A DNA stretch of 64,000 nt from Rhinopomastus cyanomelas (taxonomy: Eukaryota; Chordata; Aves; Bucerotiformes; Rhinopomastidae): the NCBI GenBank assembly GCA_013400115.1, contig VXBP01003693.1, positions 203,329 to 267,328 of the forward strand, read 5' to 3'. Under the pieces are notes generated by a model. The model made no database searches. It saw nothing but the letters and a program-made list of their open reading frames with translations, and was not told the DNA's origin. The translations under genes and the position numbers were made by a program. This document shows positions 36,458-49,528 of this stretch, in pieces. The stretch's first letter is position 1. Each line of letters starts with the position of its first letter.

Positions 36458-37522
36458 ATTTGGTGCTAACACACCAGTGTCGGACTGAAACGACACCTTT
36501 CACTATTAACGCAGACCAAATTGCCAATTATCGGTGGTCACTGATTGTTCATCACGACAGTTTTGCAGGGTCTTTCAGTTTCATTGAAAACCCTTGTGTG
36601 TTAGTAGCTCATTTAGATTTCTCTGCCATGTATTAGCAGTTTCAGATACCTGCAATTTCATGTTGGCAAAATTTTTGAACATTTGGAGTCAGTGTCCTAT
36701 CTGTCTGCTCAGTTTCTCCAAATATCCAAACTGTTTAATTTCCCAGTGGTGGATAAAATTACTTTTCTTTTGGACTGGTAGTCTTATGTTTGCTCTCTCG
36801 ATCCATTACTGCCTGCAGATTCCTCCAACTATTTTTTTACTCATTAGCAAACTGACTGGATCATTTACTACAGCTTGTGGTTAAAACAAAAATGAAGGAT
36901 AAAAACATGAAAAAACAATTTAATCTAAATATTTTACTTCATATTGGAACTTTATGGTTTTCCAAGGGAATCATTATTCTCCAACTAGCATTCAAATTTT
37001 CCCAGTTACTGCTTTTCCAAGACAAAGTTCTTACTAGTACTGGGTCACCATCGTAAAGATCATCTCTTAACCACCCTGTTGCTTATTCCAGTTGAAGGTA
37101 ACAGCCTTTAATGCCAATTGCATCAGCTTTCTCAGCTGCCTCTTATTTTTCCATTACACTCTCGTGTCCGGATGCAAAGCACAGGTCAAACACACATAAC
37201 ATAAGTCAGTTAACAGATACCCAGTCCATCCTGTGAAGCACAGGCACAGTCTCCCACCACCACTTTGAGCACAGATTCTAAAATTCTTCCTTCTTAACTT
37301 ACCTCTTGTTATGAAAGTCAAACTCAGTGAAGATCTTGTTTCCCACACCCAAAGCAAATCCAGCCTTTTCACCGCCACCAATCGAATTCTTCCGATGCAT
37401 TTTTTTAGACTGAAGATGTTAACAGCCATAACCACAACTGATTCTTCATTAACTAGGTGGGCAGCATTCTGGGAGGGACAAGGTTACCTCTGCTATGTGA
37501 CTTTTTTTGGTAACTGAACTTA
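36458..37522. other. Single-copy DNA with one exon candidate
   Basis: No recognised gene. A minus-strand segment at 37303-37409 has a consensus donor and an open frame; see findings. Confidence 0.4.
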
Positions 37523-37585
37523 GGATCATAGGATGTTAGGGGTTGGAAGGGACCCAAGAGATCATCGAGTCCAACCCCCCCAACT
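37523..37585 (-). mobile_element. Short CR1-type tail
   Basis: GGATCATAGGATGTTAGGGG, TTGGAAGGGACCCAAGAG and ATCATCGAGTCCAACCCCC are the complement of a CR1 3' end from another subfamily. Confidence 0.7.
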
Positions 37586-39760
37586 TAGTGACATTAATTT
37601 TTAGAAAGGGTTTTGTTGTCATTCTGGAGTAAGTTTTTGTGGTTAAATGGTTCAATTCATACACATCATATTTTTTTTTTATTAAAGTTGCTGAAAAGTT
37701 TGGCCTTGAAGATGTAACTTAAAGGTGTGTTGGAGGAGCCCTGGGTTTCACCTGGAAAGGTGGCTCCATGGCACATGGTAAAAAGGAGCAAAACAAGGAT
37801 GGGCTCTGTAGCCACTCAGCAAAGATGCGAGCCTGAGATGCAAAAGAGCCCTGTTACAGTTCTTTGTTCTCTGGAACTGGAGTGAATAGGCTGGAAAACA
37901 TTACTCAGAGTCGGTCAGAGTCTGACTGGCATTAGGAAGTTCAAGAGATTTTCTTCTTTGTGCCAAGGTAGAAAGAAAACAAGATTCTGGAACCACGCAA
38001 ATGGCTGGGGAAGAGAATAGTCATCCTAGATCAGCTGCCACTGATTTGAGCTGCTTCCCGACAGCTTGTAAAGAAGGGGTTTAGCCAGTAGCTGGATCTT
38101 CCCTTTGGGCTACCGAACATTTTCTCACAGAACATGCTTCACAGTGGACTAACTTGCCCCACTACCATCAGTTTCATATCAACTTCGGATTGAAAAAGAG
38201 ACTCTACAACAGCAAGGTGATCCATGACAAATGTCATGTTGACATGGCAATAACGGTAGAATTTCTTTAGGAAAAGGAGAGAAGAAACTTCTCTGATTGA
38301 CAGACCTCTTGGTCACTCAATGGCTATGAAACCAACTGCTATCTGAAAAAGAAGGATAAGAAAACACAATGGTGTTTGGCTCCATCAGTTATTAATGTGA
38401 AGTTCTGGGGGTATAAAATGGTGGAAGGTAAATCAAAAGGGGTCAAGGTAGCAAATGGACTAGCTTCAGCTACATGAAGGCCCGTGATATTCTGATGATA
38501 GTGGCCGCCATGTGGACCTCCATCCAGTTCCTGGAACATGGTGGTTCTACTGTCTGGATTTACAAATGTGAAGATGTAGCAATGTTTTTTCAAAACTTTT
38601 CTGTGCCTGAACATCAGCTACACTTCTGTACACGTTGTCTCAGTAACTGTGAGACAACGACCTATTTCACAGGCGTTTCCTAGAACGATCAACCAGACAC
38701 TGAACAGAAGAGTCCAGTGCAGCACAAGTCCAAGTGCAGCACAAGTCCAAGTGCAGCACAAGTCTTGTCCAAGTGCTGGACAAGAGTCCAGTGTTTGCAC
38801 AATTTATCTGGGCTAAGGGAAATGCAAAGTGTTAATGGGGGCAAATACCTGAGTGATTATCTGCTGCATCTCCAGTACTCAGGGCATTTGAGATCTCAGC
38901 CTCATTCTTTGGCCTTCTTTCCTAATTACCAACAGCCTTGGTGTGTGTTTGTATTATTAGAAAAAACACAGAAACATATTGGTGTAAAACCAGGGAGAAC
39001 ACCCTCATATTTTTTGTGTTTGCTGTGTCCATCACTGTGACTTTAGCCATTAAAAACCAAACACAACACAGGGAGAACAGATCTGACTGAACACTTGTTT
39101 GCAAGACATCCGCCCTATCCCCTACAAGCTTCAGATAATGAGCAGACATTCGTATCAGGCACCTTCACCATTGATGAGAACACTTCTTGCCCCATGTATT
39201 TTGGCTTCATTCCCTGTGCAGTCTGTTTAATAGGGTGTTAAACAGGGCACAAAGCAGGTGGTGTACAGCCCACTCTGCCAGCTTGCTCTGCAGCGCTGAG
39301 TAGTTTGGGCACTTCTGTATAGGGTCCACCACAGCCAGTGTACAGAGTCTACATTTGCCTAGAGGTGGCTGATACCAAGGACAGACCTCAGGGATTAAAA
39401 ACTCTCTCCAGTTCTGAATTAGGATAACACTGAAGTCGTCCTGCTTGCTTGGGATTCAGGTCTGAAAGCAGTTCTTGTAGGAAAATATGTCAAACATCAT
39501 TTTTTTAGGGTATGATTGGATGATCTTGCTTCTCCCTAGAAAAGGGATTCTGAATTTTTCTGCTTTTGATGGTAACATTTGGAAGAGGGAGGAAGAAAAA
39601 GAAGAAGACGAAAGGCTTTTGACTCAGCATCATGGGGTCTGAAATTGTATCTCCATTCAAATCCCTCTGTAGACATCCAGTCCAGTCCAGTCCTTGAATT
39701 TTGCCTTATTGATTTTATTTTGCATCTCAGTCACATAACCTGAAAAACCTGAAACACAAA
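37586..39760. other. Single-copy DNA
   Basis: Includes the minisatellite at 38717. A 91-codon minus frame (38339-38614) is not recognised. Confidence 0.45.
38717..38785 (+). repeat. 17-bp minisatellite ending in a hairpin
   Basis: GTGCAGCACAAGTCCAA starts at 38717, 38734 and 38751 (third copy partial). The array ends in an inverted repeat, TCTTGTCC (38763-38770) and GGACAAGA (38778-38785), with a 7-base loop. Confidence 0.9.
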
Positions 39761-40333
39761 TGTGGTGGTTTGGCCCTGGCTGGAGGCCAGGTGACCACCA
39801 AAGCTGCTCCATCACTCCCTCTTCTTGGATGGACAGGGGAGAGGAAAGTACAAAGAGAGGCTAATGGGTGAAGAAAACAGCAGTTTAACAAAGCAGAAAG
39901 TAAAAGCCATGCCAGAAGCAAAGGCAGATAATGATTGTTGTCTACTTGCCACCAGTGGTAGGTCTTTAGCTGATGTTCTAGGAAACAGGGCACCGATATG
40001 TGCAGCAGTTTCTCCAAGGGACAAATAGCCATCAACAAATGCCCTTCTTTTCTTCTTTCTTCTTGGTGTTATATCTGGGCTGACATCATATGGAATGGAA
40101 TATCTCTTCGGGTAGTTTGGGTTATCTATCCCAACCCATCCCTTAGCCTACTGTTGTGGAGAAAGCCAGGAAGGAAGCCAAAAAACAACCCACAGCCTTG
40201 GTGCTGGGCGAGCACTGCTCCACAGAAGCCAAAACACTGGTGGGTTATCGACACCCCTCCAACTACCACTACAAACACAGCACCATGAGAGATGTCACGG
40301 GGAGGATCAGCTTCATCCCAGCTGAATCAAACA
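39761..40333 (-). mobile_element. Solo LTR of an endogenous retrovirus
   Basis: The complement starts with TG, ends with CA and follows the layout of a widespread avian LTR: a start resembling TGTNNTGGTTTNNGCTGGGA, then ATATTCCATTCCATATGATG with a CRE-like TGATGTCA (40081-40088), a TATA-like ATATAA (40069-40074), a weak GTTAAA poly(A)-type signal near 39884, and an end that reads GGGCCAAACCACCACA. It was recognised from the general pattern of bird LTRs; the class (ERVL or ERVK) is uncertain. No internal viral gene sequence flanks it, so it is a solo LTR left by recombination. It is well diverged. CAAA or ACAAA direct repeats adjoin the ends, depending on where the 3' end is placed. Confidence 0.75.
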
Positions 40334-42937
40334 CAAACCAATTGGCATCTTGTGCTCTACAGCACAAGACTCTGGAGTGGTGCTGCCTTAGGTCCTGAGG
40401 ACACTCCTGCAGTGCAGTCCTACAGGTGTCATTGTGTAGACCTGGTGATACCTTCTGATTTTCAATTTTCATTACTGCATCTGTGCAAAACTGACACAAC
40501 TGCTTTGCTTTGTGTGCAAAGGCAACCTGTGTGCAGGCAGCACCTTTGCACTGAAGTACTGTCCTCCAGCAAAGGCCTCACCAAATCATGGAAGTCTACA
40601 ACTTCAAGTACAGATGCAGTGGAGTCACAGCAATGACAGAATTATGAGAGGCAAAAGTCATCGCTCATTGATAACAAAGTTCTCTGTCAGATATCAGTGA
40701 AGGCATTCCACCTGTTTCATGCTAGGTCCCGGTATTCTCGTTGACTTTGTAAACTGGATTTAGTACCAGTTTCTCTAAAAGCTGCTCAAAATAGGAAGTC
40801 TCTACTCTCTTCAACATTCCAGAGTGAACAACATTACTAGCATGTGCAATGGGTAGAGCTACGTGTCAAAGCTTTTGAAGTGAGTAATTGTCACAGACAG
40901 AATATCTCTGAAGTGGGAGATTGTCATGGTCAGCTCTCTTCCACATCTTCCAGTTGCCCTAGATTGCAGGAAGGACTACACAACAAAAAATCTGCTAGGA
41001 TAAGGAGAGCATGAAGAATGACTATGGACACCTAAGCTGCACCCGTTTGATAAGTTCACCTCCAGCTGAGGAAGATCAGTCTGTCCTGTGTTACTTTTCT
41101 ACTGGTCAGCTTCTTCTTTCTTTTGTTCTCGTTTCAAACAAATAAACAGACAGACAGCACCAAGTAGAAAGAAATCTCAGCCACCTGAAGCAAGATAGGG
41201 TCTTTTATGCCTCCTATTTTGTTTGCAGAGAATGTTTTAAATATTTAAACAACTTTACACAACCATAAATTACCACAATCTCAAGCTCGGAGCATAGATT
41301 TAGAGCCACATTTTTCTGGAGCCAACTTGAGAACAAAGAAGTTTTACCTTTCTCCAGTCTGTATCATTACCACTGACAGCATCAGTCCTCTCCTTTACAA
41401 GTGTAAATCTGTAGATTTGTTGAAATTAATGACTCTTCTCAGCACATTGTTAACCTGCAGGGAAAATCAGAGTCTCTTTATCTACAGTAATAAAACTTCC
41501 AAGGCACTGGAGACCTTCATTACCACTTCAGACTCCTTCTGCCTTCTAGCATGCAAATCAAATGATGCGTTAGCACAAGATCTGCCAGGTAAGGCTGAGT
41601 GTGAGAGGGCAGTCAGAAGCAAGCCCTGGTCAGCCAGGTACCCAGGAACACGGCCCCATGCTAGTGCATATTGTTTAAAGGAATTCAAGTGTTACAGGTT
41701 TTTATTACAGATTAGGAGATAAATGAAGGGCAGTAAAAAGTTGATGTTTTCCTAATTGCTCTGTGAATATTCCTCCTAATAGTATCCTGCCAGTAAATGC
41801 CAAACAAAGGCGGTGACACACGGTCCAAGATGAGGCGCAGCTGCACTTTTACAGGACAGAGATACACGTGTAGGACTACACGTATAGAACAGATGCGTTT
41901 GATTCCGTAAACGCCGTCCTGCCAGAGGCAATCGTCATCTATTTCGACCTTACAGAGCCAGGGAGGTTCAATCTGTGTTGGAGGATTCTGGCATTCCCAC
42001 TCTCAGCAAAAGTCTCAGCACGCGCTCGAGTCTACATGCCAGTTTGCAACCAGGCATTCCTGCTACCACCGAGTAGTATGTGCCCAGCTAGGCCAACCAC
42101 TACATTCTCCACCATCCACAAATCCACCTCTCTTCAGCGCAAGTCTAGACAGCAAACCTGAGAATAGAACCAAATTTATTCAGTGGATGCTCATGCTACT
42201 GTCCGAGAAGATACCCTGCTTTAAGGACACGAGTTCATCTACTTAAAATTGTACAGCTGTTGTCCTCCCAAAAAACAGGAAAATAAACACAAATATACAG
42301 AGAAATTCTGCTTCCTTCCGTTTTGCTTCTTCTCAACAATAAACAAGAGGCATCAAAGGACCCTCCTGACCAACATCAAAAGCCCAATTTTCTACTAAAG
42401 AGAACCCAAGATTAAAACAGTTTCCATTTGTGGTCAGTGGGAAAAGCTCTTTGTAAAGCACTTAATAAGTTTTCCCTGCTTTTAGAAAATCAAACATTTT
42501 ACACCACAGCAAAAGTTTTTATTCAGTGCTGCAGTAATCTTTATTAATCTTAAACAGGGAGAAACAGCAAAGAAAAACCCTCCACAGCCCTGAGCCTGTG
42601 GCCTCTGGTCTCTGCTTCTTGCTGGTTTCAGTTGCAGATAAGGCAGAGAATTATTTCTTGGCTAACAGCAATAGAGAAGAAAACATAAATAGGTATTGGG
42701 TTATAGAGCAAGTTAAGAATCTTTTCTGTGGTAACCTGCAAGCCAGCAAGGAGCAAGTCAGTGAAAAAAAATGTGGGGGTGGTAAGGAGTAGGGGAAAGA
42801 TGGGTCTTCAAAGACAAAGAATGAAAGGGTGGTGAATTAGACCCCAATTCCACAAGTTTTGGTGAACACAGCAACTGTTCTTTCCCAGACAGTAAACCAT
42901 TTGATAACTGCTGCTTACGTGACTATTTTTAGCAGAA
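40334..42937. other. Single-copy DNA
   Basis: A 131-codon plus frame (41327-41722) has no known motif. CpG frequency is slightly raised around 41810-41950. No gene recognised. Confidence 0.45.
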
Positions 42938-43003
42938 TAGAATCACACAGAATCACACACACACAGAACATCAGAGATCAGAAGGGACCTCAAAAGATTG
43001 TGA
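42938..43003 (-). mobile_element. Probable CR1 tail with CA expansion
   Basis: AGAATCACACAGAATCACAC, ACACACAGAACATCAGAG and ATCAGAAGGGACCTCAAAAG resemble a CR1 3' end on the complement, with the tail partly turned into CACA. Confidence 0.55.
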
Positions 43004-46000
43004 CCAAGCAGTAGGACTTTAGCTCTGGCAGATTCTTTGCTCGCTGTGATAGAGATCTGTTTCCTACTATGTCAGAGTCAAAAGAGAGGAAACAGTGCAT
43101 GGAGAGGGCTTGAGGAAGTACCCCCCAATTCCAGGCAACCATTAGCAGCACAATGTGTTCTTCATGGCATTCCTATCCAGGTGCCTAGAATCACAGAATC
43201 CCTAAGGAACCATTATCTCACCAATGATCATTCACCACGGTACCATCCAGAGACTATCAGAGCCACCCAAGAAGTAGATGCAAGCAGAGATCCACATCCT
43301 TCTGCAAGGAGCTCCTGGAAGAACTACCTCAGCTCTCATCCTGACCCTCAGGAGGTCTGTCCCAGAACCTGAAGGGTTAATAGACAAATGGCCTGTTAGC
43401 ACTCTGCATCACTGCAGTCCTTGAAACACAAATGTGGGAAGCATGGGAGCTTCCTGTCTTTTACAGCCCTGTCAACAAGGTAGGGCCAGTTATCCCTGGG
43501 GTACAGTGGCTGGAGCCCACACCTCCGCCCTGTGCCAGGGGCAGCCCAGTGCCAAAGGCTTTGCTTGAAAACACAGGCTCAGAGCCTGGGCAACACTGAA
43601 ATGGGTTAAGGCATTTGGGTCTGGTGGAGGAGAGAGATGGGATCACCAGCCAAGGAAACAAAAGGGCATCTCAGGCATAGAACAGGAGCAGTGAGGGACT
43701 GAAATGATTAAATGTAAAGGTGAGAGTCTGGGGAACAGGAGACTTGGTCAGGCTGCCAGAAGAGTTGGTGCAACGCACGGCGCTGCAGGAATCTGTGCAC
43801 AAACAAGCAGTGGGTACCAGCCCCAGAACCACCCATAAGGTGCTGGAAGGTCTCATCCCAGGCAGCAATTTTGCTGATAGAGCTGAGGGCAAGAAAGAGG
43901 GAGACAAATCAACCCACCTCTGCATGTTTTCCGAGCCCTTGCTGTGTTGCTGTCTGCAGCAGCAATTCAGCGCTGCGATGACCAGCAGCCATCGCCTGGG
44001 AGGAGTATTGCAAACGAGCAGGGATGAAGACACAAGAAGCAGCATCTAGAGAGAAATGAAACTTACCAGTATCTCCGAACCACATATTTAAGGAGCATTT
44101 TCTGAGGTTTCAAGGCAGCTCATCTGAAGTCAGAAATGACTGAGTCTCCCTGGCTGTGGCAGGTTTTTGGAGGTGAGAGTCCAGCCCCATGGTTCTACCT
44201 CCTGAAGCTGTATGCAGGTAGCAGCTGTGTGGGGAGGGCGATGCCTGTGGCACAGCAGGGCTTTCACAGTCACGGCTGCTGTTGCTGGGGATGCTCCAGA
44301 AGCTGCTTTCTGCTGGTGAGCTTTGAACTCCCATCAAATGCTTCACTGCAAACTGTGTTTCCTGCAAGCGTTCCCAGAAAAGGTACCTGAAGCAGGGGGA
44401 GAGGCCAGTAGCCAGTTTCTCTATGATATGAACTGTTAAGGAACTGCATTAGTGATGTGTTGCAGCTACAGGGCCAAACTGTTGTTAGTCATGCTGCTCT
44501 GGAAAACAAGGTGGCTTGTAGCTACGTAGTCCTGTAGTCCTTACGCCGTGTAGATAAAGCCAAAGGTTTTCTTGCTTGCTAGCAGCTATTTGCTACTGCA
44601 ACCTCAGCTCTTGAGCAACAGCTCCTACACCAACAACGTCTTGTGAGGCTGAAATCCCAATTTTCAATCACGAAACATTCTAATTGTTTTCTTTAAGTGA
44701 TGGTTGCCTAAGGGAAAAAAAATAACGACCCAGAAGGCAGGTAGATGAGACATAAGAGCACAAAGGGATGCGCCCACAATCTATCACCAAGTATACAGAA
44801 GCAGAATAAATACTTCTGGAGGGCTTGTGAAGTTTTCTGCTGGTTAGAGAGGCAGCCACCCTTGCAAGCAGGCAGCTCTTGGTTACCCTCTAGCTACTGC
44901 TTGATTTTAACTCCTCCTTGGATAGGTCACAAGGAGGAGTCACCCGGGCTATGCCAAGACCTGAAATGGGAGACTGGTGTAAATGGCAGATAGCCAGCGC
45001 TGAGGAGACATCTGGGCTAAGGCAAGGCGCTAAGGTGTGTTGTACACAGTTATGAAACTATTCTACCTTTGTTTTTTGTGTAACACTATATTTTTAAGAA
45101 CTGTGCCTGCCTGAGGAGACAGTAGCTGTTTTGTTCTCTGAATTGCTGTAGCCTCGGGGTGTCAAAGTCATTTAGTGCAGAGGGTTGAATTCCATGTTAA
45201 ATTATGGTTGGTGGGTTACAATATAAATATGCTGCCTGCCTTCCAGTACAACAGTGTCCCAGTGATGCCAGTGGAGGTTCACAGAGAGATTTGCATCACT
45301 CAGCTGAACAATTTGCTCCCTTTTAAGATCACAGCTGTCAAGCTCCATACTCCCCTTTTTCCACCAGCTCTTCATTCCAGCTCCATGAGAGATGCGCTTC
45401 CGCATCTTCCCCGCTGCTTGCTGAAAACTGCCAAGAGTGATACAGATGTGTGTTCAGGGACATCCATCAGCCCATGAACACTTCAGACTGCTGTGTCTAT
45501 CCATTCTGCAAAGTCATGCTTGGGAGATTTTCTTCATAGCCAGCAAGGAATGGAAGCAGGATTCCGTATCCTTTGCTCTACAGACTGTTTTCATCTCCTC
45601 AGTGCAGCAGGAACAGAAGCAAACTCACTGCTAGGATTTTCTTCCATCTAGACCTAGATCTATTGGAACAAAGAGCATGCCCACGGAAGCAAAATACTTC
45701 CATGAAAGCTAAAGTCTCCTTCCTTGCAGATTTGGGCACTGAGATGGTTTCATTTTGCTATATAAGAAGGTTCAATCTTTGCCTGCTCTTTTCTGACTGA
45801 AACTTCCCGAGCCTCTCCCATGAGGACCCTCTGGTGTTTAAATACGATGGGTCACACCTGGCCTCAGCCTTTATGTCTCTCTCTCTGGTCAAGTATTTCC
45901 ATAAAGTTTTAACATAATTATTTTGTGTCCTTTCCCTGACTTTGTTTGAAGCTGTTTAGTGGATGTGATGGAAGACAGTTGATTTGTTTGGAAGGGAAAT

Positions 46001-48607
46001 AGGAACGAGAGCAGGAAGGAAGGAAACAAAAAGAAGGATGTGAAACCATGACATCACTAGTCATTGCTCGCACTGCTCTTAAGACACTCCAAATGCTAAC
46101 TCAAGGCTGGGCTGCTGGTCCCCACCACAGAGCATGAGTTGCAAAGAATGGCTGACTTTCCACATGGGGATGCGTGCTCGCATGACCCTCTCTGTATATG
46201 CATCCATAAATCTTGGCCTCAAATCTCTTGTCTTGGCTGCTGGTCCCATCCCCTCCTCCCTTTCCTCATACGGGATGTGGATGTTGTGAGAAGACACCGA
46301 GATTGGAAAATAGATTTTTCTCGTCTCCCTCCCAAACGAGCAGGAGATTGCTTTTAAAGGTACTAAATGGACACAGGTGGGACTGTAAACTTAAGTGCCT
46401 CCACATGGAACATCTGCTGCATGTTCACCAGTTCCTGTTATCTTTATAGCAGAACTGGGTCTTTTAACCCCTTCCCAACTGCCTGCCCCAGCACTTGTGT
46501 GAAGAAGGTGTGCGATGGCTTTTCTTTGATGTTCGGAGAAGTCACAATGGGTCTCTGTGAGGTGACTGGCATATGGTGCAGTGCTTTGAGCCACAGTGTG
46601 CTCAGCAATTTGCACAGGTGGGTGGGGGAGGAAGACAAGTGTTGTCCAGGTGTTCCCAGTCCTGCTAGAGATAAGAGGATTCCAGACGTACCGCAGTACA
46701 TGGAATATCCCCATTCTGTCTCCCTCTCCCCTCCCTCCTGCACTGCCCCCAGTCCAGGAAATGTCTGTCTTGAGGACAGACCGTATTAGTGGGGATATTC
46801 CCAGCTTCGACTTTTGGGGTTAAAAGAAATTATTTCTAAATGTTTTGGCCTGGACCCAAAGAAAGTGATTTTTTTCCTTTCAGCTGCTAAATCCATCCGT
46901 TCTCTTCTTCCTCCCACTTCTGCCAAGCCTTGCTTTCAAGTTTAGGTACAAAATAGAAACCTGGCCCACGTTAGTGTACGTGTAACCCCTTCACTGCTGC
47001 CTCCCACGGCATTTGTGCAACAGAGCCGTGTGGCATCTTCCTTTGAAGCCCTGATGAAGTCACAGTGGATCCTTGTGCTCGAGCTGCAAGCTGGCTGCCA
47101 GGTGAAGCATTTGCATATTTTTCCGTGTGCTCAGCCTGAGAAGAGAAGGAAAAATTGGCTGATGGCATACAAAGTGTGTACTTCCAAACTGATTTTGATG
47201 TAGAATGAGATTGGAAGCTGCAGCCTCCAGATGAGTTGCTGAGCACACCTAAATGCTAAAAGTGTTGATGCCACGTGCATGAGCTCATCTGCAGCTGGAA
47301 TGGTGAAGAGACACAACGTGACATGGAATAAGGAAGAGCTGTGTCGGTGAAAACCAGAGTTTATTTAAAGCAGTTAGTTGTGCAGTGTGGGAGGTGACCA
47401 CTGTCACAACCTCGTGCAGACAAGCTCCAGTATCAAGCCACCAAACCCCAGCAACTACCAGAACTCATTTTCAGCTATCTGTGTGCGTGCTGAGCACGTG
47501 TAACATAGAACAGTTTTGATTAGCTGTCTCACACCCAGTTGTGCAGTTGTTCACACCGAAGCAGCTAGACAAGGTGTGAACCACCAGGATCGAGCAAACA
47601 TTCCCAGGTGGAACAGGAAAAGCCTCAATTGTCTCTGAAAACCCATGCCAGTGCCTCCACTCTGCTCTTCCCTTGCCAGGAATGAGGATTCTGTATTTCA
47701 GTCCATCTGATACTGTGGTAAGCACCTGTTTTCTTCTTGCCATGTTTAAGGAACAGATGTGCTTCTTAGACAGGGATTGGAAAAGTAGTAGGTGCATCCG
47801 GAGCCCAGAAAATGTCTCTTGGCCTATATGTTCCTTGAGTGTGTGACGGGAACAAAAGCAGGTGAGACTCTTACATAAAGTGCTAGTGGTTTGGGCTTCT
47901 TAACAACGTAGGTTCTAAATGATCTGCCAATTTCCCTCACAGTCTGATGGCAACATTTCCCAACAGAGCTGTTTCATCAAAAGGTGTGCAATAAAAACAC
48001 AAACCCTTGCCTTTTAAAGACATATCTTGCAATTTTATAAAAGATGTTGAGACAGGACCAGCATCTGATTCAAAATAGTCTGCTCCATCTTCTCTTCTCA
48101 CAGTCCTTGTACTGCTATTAGATCTTTTTAAGCACACCCAAAGCATGTTGACGTGCCCTGCATCCACGTTCAGGGTGTGCTAGAGCATCCTGTAGTTTTA
48201 GCCTGCGTGCGGTCTTTGCTTTGGATTTATTCCTCTTCTGTTCCAGGCTTCTTCCTTTTGTGCCTTTTCCCTTCTTCCCATTGTCTTTCAGCTTAGTAAA
48301 GCATGATGTAACACAGACCCCACACCAGGAGTTTAAGAAAACTCCACTTCTTCTTAGAGAAACCTGAACACATGAAAAACCAAACACATCCTTCCACTGA
48401 GATGGCTTCTGCAAACCATCACACTGCTCAGTTTGTCTTCCATCGCTTCTCTCCAGCCCATTTCCCAACTTGTTTACTTAGATCACAACTCTCTTTCAGA
48501 CAGCAGATCTCTTTTTGTGCCCGTACTTACTAGCCAGGGACACACCATGACACTTTTCAAGTCGCCACACCGCCCACGCTTGATGCTTGTTAGAGCAGTC
48601 CTAGGCT
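43004..48607. other. Longest CR1-free stretch, no gene recognised
   Basis: About 5.6 kb without a recognised mobile element. Frames of 100-140 codons on both strands (for example 46367-46789, 48118-48468, 43671-44045) overlap each other and show no domain. The absence of insertions may be chance or constraint. Confidence 0.4.
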
Positions 48608-49528
48608 CCACCTAGAGCATGTGCCTGAGATCCACTTTGATCTGGATGAGGGGATCGAGTGCACCCTCAGTAAATTTGCAGATGACACTAAATTGAGCAT
48701 GAGTGTCAATCTGCTGGAGGGTAGGGAGGCTCTGCAGCAGGATCTGGACAAGCTGGAGCGATGGGCTGAGCTCAACTGTATGAGGTTCAACAAGGCCAAG
48801 TGCTGGGTCATGCACTTGGGTCACAACAACCCCAGCAACGCTACAGGCTTGGAGAAGAGTGGCTGCAGAGCTGCCTGGTGGAGGAGGACCTGGGGGTGTT
48901 GATCGACAGCCAGCTGAACATGAGCCAGCACTGTGCTCAGGTGGCCAAGAAGGCCAATGGCATCCTGGCCTGTATCAGAAACGGCGTGACCAGCAGGAGC
49001 AGGAAGGTGATTGTGCCCCTGTACTCAGCACTTGTGAGACCGCACCTCGAGTACTGTGTCCAGTTTTGGTCACCACAGGAAGGGCAACCAAGGTGGTGAA
49101 GGGGCTGGAGGACATGCCCTCTGAGGAGAGGCTGAGGGAGCTGGGGCTGTTTAGTCTGGAGAAGAGAAGACTGAGAGGGGACCTTATTGCCCTCTACAAC
49201 TACCTTAAAGGAGGTTGTAGCAAGGCTGGTGTTGGGCTCTTCTCTCCAATTAGTGATGATAGGACGAGGGGAAATGGCCTCAAGTTGCATCAGGGGAGGT
49301 TTAGATTGGATATTAGAAGGAAATTTTTTACTGAGAGGATGGTTAGGTGCTGGAATGGATTGCCCAGGGAGGTGGTGGTGTCACCAACCCTAGAGGTGTT
49401 TAAGGAACGAGTGGACACGGGGCTTGGGGATTTGGTCTAGCGGTGAGATAGTAGGAGAAAAGGTTGGACTCGCTGACCCTGGAGGACCTTTCCAGCCATG
49501 ATGATTCTGTGATTCTATGATTCTATGA
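48608..49528 (+). mobile_element. CR1 with end of reverse transcriptase (FADD) and full C-terminus
   Basis: From about 48625 the translation runs [20 protein letters not shown], with the polymerase motif FADD at 48675-48686, then [56 protein letters not shown], and in a shifted frame [20 protein letters not shown] and [20 protein letters not shown] to LGDLV, followed by three octamers. About 50 bases after VQFWSPQ (the YKRD-LERVQR codons) are deleted, and there is a frameshift near 48840. Subfamily markers (GVVTS-, [10 protein letters not shown], NGLKL-) differ from the main young subfamily. The CR1 5' junction is uncertain by some 20 bases. Confidence 0.94.

Noticed and set aside
43187..43207. 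AGAATCACAGAATCCCTAAGG resembling a CR1 tail
   Set aside because: Only about 20 bases match and no UTR follows; too weak to list. The same goes for ATCATAGAATCAGG at 18339.
44067..44101. 35-bp minus-strand segment between CCTCAG and CTG|GTAAGTTT
   Set aside because: Good donor, but the exon would be only 11 codons and nothing supports it.
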